DNA of 64,000 nt from Shewanella marinintestina (GTDB lineage Bacteria; Pseudomonadota; Gammaproteobacteria; Enterobacterales; Shewanellaceae): assembly GCF_023283845.1 (NCBI RefSeq), contig NZ_JAKILC010000009.1:94109-158108 (forward strand), read 5' to 3'. The notes under the pieces were generated by a model. That model saw only the letters and a program-made list of their open reading frames with translations, was not told the origin of the DNA and made no database searches. The position numbers and the translations under genes were made by a program. This document shows positions 57,713 through 64,000 of this stretch, piece by piece. The first letter of the stretch is position 1; each line of letters opens with the position of its first letter.

Positions 57713-59032
57713 TTAAGACTTCTTAGCCCAAACCTCTGCATTGACTTTTTTACGGTGCTTTTTACCTGTACCTGCAGGCTTTGCCATTGGCTTTAAATCG
57801 CGAGATGGGCAGTCTTCTGGCGCTTCAAGGTCGGCTTCAAAACCAGGGATTTGCTCACGCTCTAAACGCAGCTTATTTTTCTTCTCTATCAACTTAAAGT
57901 GTTGATATTCATCATGAGAGATTAAGCTCATCGCGATACCTGCTTCACCTGCACGACCACTTCGGCCGATACGGTGCATGTAATCAGCAGGACTTCTCGG
58001 TAATTCGAAGTTAATTACGATTGGCAGCTTTTCAATATCAATACCGCGCGCCGCGATATCAGTTGCAATCAGTACACTGATCTCGCCAGACTTAAAGCCA
58101 TCGAGTACACGGTTACGCGCGCCCTGACCTTTATCACTGTGAAATACTTCAGCAGTTATACCGGCATTTTCCAACTTCTGTGCAAGACGGTTACAGCTAT
58201 ATTTTGCACTGGCAAAGATAAGGACTTGTTGCCACTGATTGTCTTTAATCAGCTGCGCTAATAAAGCCGTTTTACGATTACGGTTAACGGTGATAACACG
58301 CTGAACCAAAGTGCTTTCTTCGCTACTTTGTAATTGTACTTCGACAGGGTTATTCAATAGCGAATCGGTAAGCTCACGCACTTCTTCAGGGAAAGTCGCT
58401 GAGAATAACAAGGTTTGCTTAGCTTTAGGTAGTTTAGCTAAAAGTTCGTTCAGCTCTTCAGTAAAACCGAGGCTCAACATACGATCAGCTTCATCCAGCA
58501 CCAAAGTCGCGGTGTTATCTAGCTTAAGCGCATTACTTGAAATCAGATCGATTAAACGACCTGGTGTAGCAACCACGATGTCTGCGCCACCACGTAGGCT
58601 TTGCATTTGCACGTTAGTCGACACGCCGCCATAAACTGCAAGAGTTTTTAGGTTAGGTTTAATCAACTGCGAATAGCGCATAAAGCTATCGCTAACTTGC
58701 TGTGCTAGCTCACGAGTAGGCACTAACACCAAACAAGAAACAAAGTTGCTTCCCGCTTTACGAGGTGATGCTTTAGCAAGCTTTTGAATAATAGGTAGAG
58801 CGAAAGCAGCGGTTTTACCCGACCCCGTTTTAGCGCCGCCGAGCACATCTTTCCCGTCTAAAACAGCAGGAATAATATGTGATTGAATTGGAGTAGGCTT
58901 TGTATAACTCAGCAATTTAAGCGTTTCAAGCAACTCAGGGATTAGCCCTAGTTGGGTAAAGTCACTGTGAGCTGGTGCGCTCGCTACAGTTTGCGTTGCT
59001 ACTTGGTCGGTTGAAGATACTGGCTGAGTCAT
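57713..59032 (-). CDS. DEAD-box ATP-dependent RNA helicase (RhlE-like)
   Basis: 439 residues. Q motif SYTKPTPIQ, Walker A GGAKTGSGKTAAF, PTRELAQQ, LVLDEADRML, LLFSATFPEE, ATDIAARGIDI and HRIGRSGRAG are all intact. C-terminal basic tail (GKKHRKKVNAEVW). Family member cannot be fixed; closest in style to RhlE. Acts on structured RNA, likely ribosome assembly or cold growth. Confidence 0.9.
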   Translation of the reverse strand: MTQPVSSTDQVATQTVASAPAHSDFTQLGLIPELLETLKLLSYTKPTPIQSHIIPAVLDGKDVLGGAKTGSGKTAAFALPIIQKLAKASPRKAGSNFVSCLVLVPTRELAQQVSDSFMRYSQLIKPNLKTLAVYGGVSTNVQMQSLRGGADIVVATPGRLIDLISSNALKLDNTATLVLDEADRMLSLGFTEELNELLAKLPKAKQTLLFSATFPEEVRELTDSLLNNPVEVQLQSSEESTLVQRVITVNRNRKTALLAQLIKDNQWQQVLIFASAKYSCNRLAQKLENAGITAEVFHSDKGQGARNRVLDGFKSGEISVLIATDIAARGIDIEKLPIVINFELPRSPADYMHRIGRSGRAGEAGIAMSLISHDEYQHFKLIEKKNKLRLEREQIPGFEADLEAPEDCPSRDLKPMAKPAGTGKKHRKKVNAEVWAKKS

Positions 59033-59176
59033 AATTTACGGGTAAACGCCTAATCAAAAATAAGGCGCTTATTCTACGCTAATATCACTTTAAAAGCTTA
59101 TCTTTCTTAGTGCGCTGCTTGCTGGCGGTTATTGGACCGTAAAAGCCTTGTTTGCAGGGAAAATAAACTAGTTTAG

Positions 59177-59740
59177 CTAAACTGATAAGCCCTCAAGGCT
59201 GAGCAGTTTTTGTTTTAAATCTAGCCCGTAGGCATAACCGGTTAAGGTTCCATTTTTACCTATTACTCTATGGCAGGGCACAATAATCGCGATAGGATTA
59301 GCGCCGTTTGCAGTCCCCACCGCCCTTACTGCTTTTGGACGATTCACTTTATTGGCAATATCTGCATAACTACAACTTTGACCATAATCAATCTCAGTTA
59401 ACGCTTGCCACACTTGTTGCTGAAACTCGGTACCTTTCGGCGCTAGCGCCACATCAAAGTGACTTCGCGTACCACCAAAGTATTCAATCAGCTCTTGTTT
59501 TGCCTGTAATAGATGCGCACTTGCTCTTTGTTCTAATTCCGACTCACTCACTGAGTCAATAGCGCTGTGGACACGGTTATTCTCAAGCAATTGGTTATCG
59601 ACTTCTCTAGACAGCCATTCACTATCAATTTGAGGAATAAAATTCAAATGAGTGATCCCGTCTTCATTCGCACACAATGAAATCGTGCCAAAATCAGATT
59701 CAAAATTGAGTTTAACCAAAGGTAGTGAGCGTTTATTCAT
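59177..59740 (-). CDS. ogt: Methylated-DNA--protein-cysteine methyltransferase
   Basis: 187 residues from ATG at 59740. Transfers the alkyl group of O6-methylguanine to its own Cys. Acceptor motif IVPCHRVIGKNG (about residue 150) and the DNA-binding FQQQVWQALTEIDYGQSCSYADIANKVNRPKAVRAVGTANGANP. Start overlaps the stop of the upstream ada-alkA gene (ATGA). Confidence 0.92.
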   Translation of the reverse strand: MNKRSLPLVKLNFESDFGTISLCANEDGITHLNFIPQIDSEWLSREVDNQLLENNRVHSAIDSVSESELEQRASAHLLQAKQELIEYFGGTRSHFDVALAPKGTEFQQQVWQALTEIDYGQSCSYADIANKVNRPKAVRAVGTANGANPIAIIVPCHRVIGKNGTLTGYAYGLDLKQKLLSLEGLSV

Positions 59741-61230
59741 GACAAATTCCACAGCTGAAAAGTTAAGTAGCTCCCCCACGGAGCGCTTAGTTGAGCAAGT
59801 TGTTGGCTAATAGACTCGTAATCAAGAGTAGGACTATCGGCACCCTGCGAATATAAGGCTAATACACGCTTTTTAACCACGAGATCACCGCACAATAAAA
59901 CCTTGGGATCACTGAGGCCGCGCATTTTGGCATAAGCGACAGTCCATGGACCAATACCTTTGATAGATAGCCATAAGTCTGGCTCTGCTTCTGGATGTTC
60001 ATCAAGGAACTGCCCTAGCCCATTTAATGCTTTCTTTCTCGCTCCAGGCATTTTCAATTCAGTCAATTCTGCATTCGCTATCGCTTTTGCTGTAGGGAAC
60101 AACTTAACTCGCTTATCACCAATAACACGCTCTTCGCCATAAGCGAGCACTAACTGATTTAACAGTTTAGAAGCTTGTACAATACTCACTTGCTGGCCTA
60201 ACACTGCTCGGCAACCTGCCTCAAATGCCGACCAAACTCCAGGTAACCTAAGCCCTTCAGTCATCTGCTCTGCTAACGGCTCGATTGTTTTTAGCACATC
60301 ATCAATTTGGCCAATATTTGCATCAAGATCCAGCACTCTACGGATAGCGTTAATAATGGCACCTAATTGTACAAGGCCCGATTCATTCTCAAGTACAATT
60401 TCGACGTTAAACAGATTGGCACTGGCATCGAGCTTTGCTGTAAAGTAACCACTCGCCTCATTAATAGTAAAGCTGCGACCATAACTAAGTTCATCATCTA
60501 GCCATTCCATATTTTGTACCGCGCGGACTTGATAAAAATGATGCTGCTGAGACCAACTTAAGGGCGGCCTAAAGCTAAGCTGTAAGTTCAGTGCTATGCG
60601 CCCTTTCTTTTCAAGCGGCTCTGTTTTGTTCTCAAGGCTTATAAACGATGCACCTTTGCGTAAATCGCTAGGCGTGAGTTGCAATACTTGTTGAAACACT
60701 TCGTTAAAACGACGAATGCTATTAAAGCCTGCAGCGAATGCTACTTGGCTAATGCTGAGCTTAGTTTGATGCAATAGTTGCTTCGCCAGCATCAGTTGCT
60801 GATATTGAGCGTAGGATTTAACTGATGTACCAAGCTTATCTTGAAACAGCTTTCTTAAATAGCGGCTGCTAATGCCCAATCGACTCGCTAAGCTTTCAAC
60901 GCTTAAGCCATCTAGACCTGAGATTACACCACTATCGATCATGCCTTTCGCTCTATCTAGTGTGGTTTGTGTGCCCTTCCATGCATAAGATTGCGGTGCA
61001 CTATCAGGCCGACAACGAAGACATGGCCGTAAACCTGCATTCGCTGCTTGTAATGCAGTATCGAAATATCTTACGTTTTGCTCTTTTGGGCTAACCGCAG
61101 GACAAATTGGTCGACAATAGATTTTAGTCGTTAATACGCCAGTAAAAAATTGGCCATCAAAACGTGGATCGCGAGCAAGTCTTGCTTTACGGCAAGCTTG
61201 GATATCTGTCTGACAATTATGCTCTACCAT
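59737..61230 (-). CDS. Ada-type regulator fused to AlkA 3-methyladenine glycosylase
   Basis: 497 residues. N-terminal Ada zinc domain (ARDPRFDGQFFTGVLTTKIYCRPICPA, PCLRCRPD: four Cys, one methyl-accepting), AraC-type helix-turn-helix (about 90-195), then AlkA glycosylase (205-497) with HhH motif LSIKGIGPWTVAYAKMRG and the catalytic Asp in CGDLVVKK. It senses methyl-phosphotriesters, activates expression, and excises alkylated bases. Translationally coupled to ogt. Confidence 0.92.
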   Translation of the reverse strand: MVEHNCQTDIQACRKARLARDPRFDGQFFTGVLTTKIYCRPICPAVSPKEQNVRYFDTALQAANAGLRPCLRCRPDSAPQSYAWKGTQTTLDRAKGMIDSGVISGLDGLSVESLASRLGISSRYLRKLFQDKLGTSVKSYAQYQQLMLAKQLLHQTKLSISQVAFAAGFNSIRRFNEVFQQVLQLTPSDLRKGASFISLENKTEPLEKKGRIALNLQLSFRPPLSWSQQHHFYQVRAVQNMEWLDDELSYGRSFTINEASGYFTAKLDASANLFNVEIVLENESGLVQLGAIINAIRRVLDLDANIGQIDDVLKTIEPLAEQMTEGLRLPGVWSAFEAGCRAVLGQQVSIVQASKLLNQLVLAYGEERVIGDKRVKLFPTAKAIANAELTELKMPGARKKALNGLGQFLDEHPEAEPDLWLSIKGIGPWTVAYAKMRGLSDPKVLLCGDLVVKKRVLALYSQGADSPTLDYESISQQLAQLSAPWGSYLTFQLWNLS

Positions 61231-61417
61231 TCTTAGCCTCGATAACTAAATTCTTACCAACAATAGTACGCAACAAGCCCACTGGGAACTAGCGGAAAAC
61301 GGAACTGAATATAAAGAATATTTAGTTACAGTGCATTGTGTACACTTAATCTCGGTAATCCTATATGCTATCGATTCATTAGATTTCTCTAACTTTTCTA
61401 TAAAACTGAGTAAAAAC

Positions 61418-63247
61418 ATGTTCAAACGATTTGAGTCTTGGGTCGATCCGCTGCCTAGCGAAGAACCACAGCAACCACCAAAAGGGATCTATGCTTTTTG
61501 CCGTCACTATACCCGTGGTTTTGAAGTACCGCTGGTTATTATGTCGATTCTGACAGCACTACTCGCGATCCTTGAAGTATCGCTTTTTGGCTTTATGGGC
61601 GATCTGGTCGATTTGCTGGTTAAACATGATCCTCAAACTTTATTTGAGCAAGAAGGTGCTCGCTTACTCACAATGACCGTGCTGGTTTTAGTGGTGATCC
61701 CATTAGTAACCTTATTACATGCATTGATTGTCTACCAAGGATTACTGGGCAACTATCCAATGTCTATCCGCTGGTTAGCCCATCGTTACCTGCTAAAGCA
61801 AAGCGTTTCATTCTATCAAAATGACTTTGCTGGCCGCGTTGCGACAAAGGTTATGCAAACTTCACTAGCAGTTAGAGAAACGGTGACCAAATTGCTGGAT
61901 GTGTTGGTCTATATTCTGGTTTACTTCACCTCTATGGTGGTGATGATAGCCAAAGCCGATTTACGCCTAATGGTACCTATGCTTATTTGGTTAGCAGTTT
62001 ATGTGGGCTTGCAGTGGCGATTTTTACCTCAACTTAAAAAGGTATCTACCGAACAGGCCGATGCACGCTCGACAATGACAGGGCGTATCGTCGACAGTTA
62101 CACCAATATTGCTACCGTGAAGCTGTTTTCACACACCCAGAAAGAAGCCGAATATGCCAAAGGCAGTATGCGCACCTTTTTAGAAACCGTATACAGACAA
62201 ATGCGCTTGGTTACCTGGATTAATGTCAGTGTACAGATCATCAATTATATACTCGCTTTCTCTATTACAGCGGTATCAATTTGGCTATGGCAAGGTGATG
62301 CGATTACCGTTGGTGCTATTGCGATTGCTATCAGTCTTGCTCTGCGACTTAACGGTATGTCGCAATGGATCATGTGGGAGGTAAGCTCGCTATTTGAAAA
62401 TATAGGTACAGTGGCTGACGGTATGAATACATTATCAAAGCCAACAGATATCAACGATATTGATAACGCGCCAGCACTGAACGTCACTAAAGGCAGTATC
62501 GATTTTGATAACGTGAGCTTCCACTATGGTGAGAATACCGGCGTAATTGATAATTTAAACCTAAACATCAAAGCCGGTGAAAAAGTCGGTTTAGTAGGCC
62601 GCTCTGGTGCCGGCAAGTCTACTCTAGTTAATCTATTAATGCGTTTTCATGATGTAGAGTCAGGCAATATTGCTATCGATAAGCAAGATATTACTCAAGT
62701 GACGCAAGACTCTCTGCGGGCTCATATCGGTATGGTGACCCAAGATACTTCACTGCTACACCGCTCAATCCGAGAAAATATTCTTTATGGTAATCCTGAA
62801 GCAAGTGAAGAAGAGCTAAACGCAGCGATAAGAAACTCACAGGCTTATGAGTTTATTCAGACCTTGAGCGATCCTGAAGGGAATATTGGGCTAGATGCTC
62901 AAGTAGGTGAGCGTGGAGTTAAACTCTCGGGCGGCCAACGTCAGCGTATTGCTATTGCACGAGTATTACTTAAGAATGCTCCTATTCTACTACTTGATGA
63001 AGCCACATCAGCGCTCGATTCAGAAGTGGAAGCCGCAATTCAAGAAAGTTTATACCAACTTATGCAAGGCAAAACGGTCATTGCTATAGCACATCGATTA
63101 TCAACCATTGCAGCAATGGACAGATTGATCGTTTTAGATGAAGGCAAAATCGTTGAGCAAGGTACGCACCAAGAGTTAATTAGTTCTGGTGGGATCTATG
63201 CTCAGCTGTGGGCCCACCAAACTGGTGGGTTTCTCGGTGTTGATTAG
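61418..63247 (+). CDS. MsbA-like ABC exporter (fused permease-ATPase)
   Basis: 609 residues from ATG at 61418. About six membrane helices (40-340), then an ATPase with Walker A GRSGAGKSTLV, Q-loop, signature LSGGQRQRIAIARV, Walker B PILLLDEATSALD, and H-loop AIAHRLSTI. Homodimer exporter of unknown substrate. A frame extension to 61331 lacks a ribosome site. Confidence 0.88.
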   Translation: MFKRFESWVDPLPSEEPQQPPKGIYAFCRHYTRGFEVPLVIMSILTALLAILEVSLFGFMGDLVDLLVKHDPQTLFEQEGARLLTMTVLVLVVIPLVTLLHALIVYQGLLGNYPMSIRWLAHRYLLKQSVSFYQNDFAGRVATKVMQTSLAVRETVTKLLDVLVYILVYFTSMVVMIAKADLRLMVPMLIWLAVYVGLQWRFLPQLKKVSTEQADARSTMTGRIVDSYTNIATVKLFSHTQKEAEYAKGSMRTFLETVYRQMRLVTWINVSVQIINYILAFSITAVSIWLWQGDAITVGAIAIAISLALRLNGMSQWIMWEVSSLFENIGTVADGMNTLSKPTDINDIDNAPALNVTKGSIDFDNVSFHYGENTGVIDNLNLNIKAGEKVGLVGRSGAGKSTLVNLLMRFHDVESGNIAIDKQDITQVTQDSLRAHIGMVTQDTSLLHRSIRENILYGNPEASEEELNAAIRNSQAYEFIQTLSDPEGNIGLDAQVGERGVKLSGGQRQRIAIARVLLKNAPILLLDEATSALDSEVEAAIQESLYQLMQGKTVIAIAHRLSTIAAMDRLIVLDEGKIVEQGTHQELISSGGIYAQLWAHQTGGFLGVD

Positions 63248-63310
63248 CATTGATTAGATGTTGCTTAGCCTAGTACTATAGCAACGTATCTTCAAATAAG
63301 TCAGTTAGAT

Positions 63311-63336
63311 AAAAGCCATTGCAATGATGGCTTTTT
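63311..63336 (+). terminator. Terminator of the ABC exporter gene
   Basis: AAAAGCCAT-TGCAATG-ATGGCTTTTT, 64 bases after the stop. Confidence 0.8.
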
Positions 63337-63722
63337 AGATCAGCACGATAATACTTACCCAGGCTCATAACACTACAGATCTACTTTAATCTTTTAAGCT
63401 AATCTCTTAGATACAGCAGTTGCTATTAATATTACTCAATTTCTCCTCAGATAATCCTAGCCTAATAAAACATTTGATTATTTTGCCGAAATTCAAAGCC
63501 AAAGAATCAAAGGAACACAACCTACGCAAACGTTGAAAGTGAGCTAACATTTGCAGCAGCCTTCCCTTTTTCTATGCCCTGTCATAACTTAAAGACATAG
63601 CTAAATGCATACTGAGTGTATCTAAAGTAAAGGTTGTTATAGCGATTGATTAAAATGGCAGGAATAACAAAGGAAGGTTTATAAAAATCTTGATACAAGT
63701 AAATGAGCCAAATTTTAAATAT
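63337..63722. other. Intergenic region between the ABC exporter and the tRNA genes
   Basis: About 385 bases. I see no gene, no RNA signature and no repeat here. Confidence 0.4.
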
Positions 63723-63750
63723 AAAAAAACCACCCTAAGGTGGTTTTTTT
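63723..63750 (-). terminator. Terminator of the tRNA-Glu/Ala transcript
   Basis: AAAAAACCACC-CTAA-GGTGGTTTTTTT, 24 bases beyond the 3' end of tRNA-Ala on the minus strand. Confidence 0.88.
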
Positions 63751-63773
63751 ACTTACTGCTTAAAACAGTAAAA

Positions 63774-63849
63774 TGGTGGAGCCTAGCGGGATCGAACCGC
63801 TGACCTCAACACTGCCAGTGTTGCGCTCTCCCAGCTGAGCTAAGGCCCC
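63774..63849 (-). tRNA. tRNA-Ala (GGC)
   Basis: 76 bases, cloverleaf complete with encoded CCA. Acceptor GGGGCCT / AGGCTCC, anticodon stem CAACA/TGTTG with loop CTGGCAG (anticodon GGC), T arm GGTTCGATCC. Confidence 0.97.
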
Positions 63850-63896
63850 ATTTCTGGTGTAAATTCATGTTATTACTAACAAAAATTTAAAATAAG

Positions 63897-63972
63897 TGGT
63901 ATCCCCAAGGGGATTCGAACCCCTGTTACCGCCGTGAAAGGGCGGTGTCCTAGGCCTCTAGACGATGGGGAC
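63897..63972 (-). tRNA. tRNA-Glu (TTC)
   Basis: 76 bases, encoded CCA. Anticodon stem CCGCC/GGCGG with loop CTTTCAC (anticodon TTC), T arm AGGGGTTCGAATCCCCT. Nearly identical to E. coli tRNA-Glu over the body. Upstream of tRNA-Ala, 47-base spacer. Confidence 0.98.
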
Positions 63973-64000
63973 CCGGACTGCATTAGACTCTGCAAAGAGT

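Overview
The window is a piece of a gammaproteobacterial chromosome, almost certainly from a marine Shewanella. It is AT-rich, its proteins read like Shewanella orthologues, and several blocks keep an enterobacterial order: ybaN-apt-dnaX-ybaB-recR-htpG-adk-hemH-gsk, suhB/trmJ/iscRSUA-hscBA-fdx-iscX and queA-tgt-yajC-secDF. The species cannot be fixed from sequence alone. Most of the window is core genome; I see no insertion sequence, prophage, integron or CRISPR array.

Layout. 1-3.4 kb: left-truncated Ig-like lipoprotein, a dicarboxylate/amino-acid:cation symporter, a hexapeptide acetyltransferase. 3.5-17.5 kb (minus strand): gsk, hemH, adk, cnoX/ybbN, htpG, recR, two unrecognised membrane genes, ybaB, dnaX (very long, with recoding signals), apt, ybaN. 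17.6-20 kb: a 39-residue membrane protein with a perfect FNR-type box, then a bufABC (hvfABC-like) copper-RiPP cluster whose precursor has eleven EGKCG motifs. 20.3-25.7 kb: dusC, a DksA-type zinc-finger gene, a large TonB-dependent receptor, ndk. 25.9-34.8 kb: a second small FNR-box membrane protein, the full isc operon with tandem IscR sites, cysE, trmJ, and suhB on the other strand. 35-41 kb: psiE with a perfect CRP site, a PilZ protein, yecH, a btsSR-like LytS/LytTR pair followed by a short CstA/BtsT transporter, yaeQ. 41.4-49 kb: siroheme-type dehydrogenase, rhodanese and DUF2007 genes, secF-secD-yajC-tgt-queA. 49-63 kb: small ORF, acpH, rluA, an orphan, a Tat-exported GH109 enzyme, sstT, cheV, a phospholipase-D lipoprotein, a tyrosine phosphatase, a DEAD-box helicase, an ada-alkA fusion coupled to ogt, an exporter-type ABC protein. 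63.7-64 kb: tRNA-Ala(GGC) and tRNA-Glu(TTC).

How the genes work together. The isc block (with neighbouring cysE making O-acetylserine for cysteine) builds Fe-S clusters under IscR feedback. queA and tgt make queuosine in tRNA, and yajC-secDF drive late steps of Sec export. BtsSR is expected to sense pyruvate and switch on the adjacent transporter. The ada-alkA/ogt pair repairs alkylated DNA. The most interesting system is bufABC: an exported cysteine-rich peptide, its multinuclear iron oxidase (MNIO, DUF692) and the partner DUF2063 protein, predicted to convert EGKCG cysteines into copper-chelating groups. The dnaX gene shows a conserved -1 frameshift signal and, separately, a 9-A tract near the expected gamma-subunit end.
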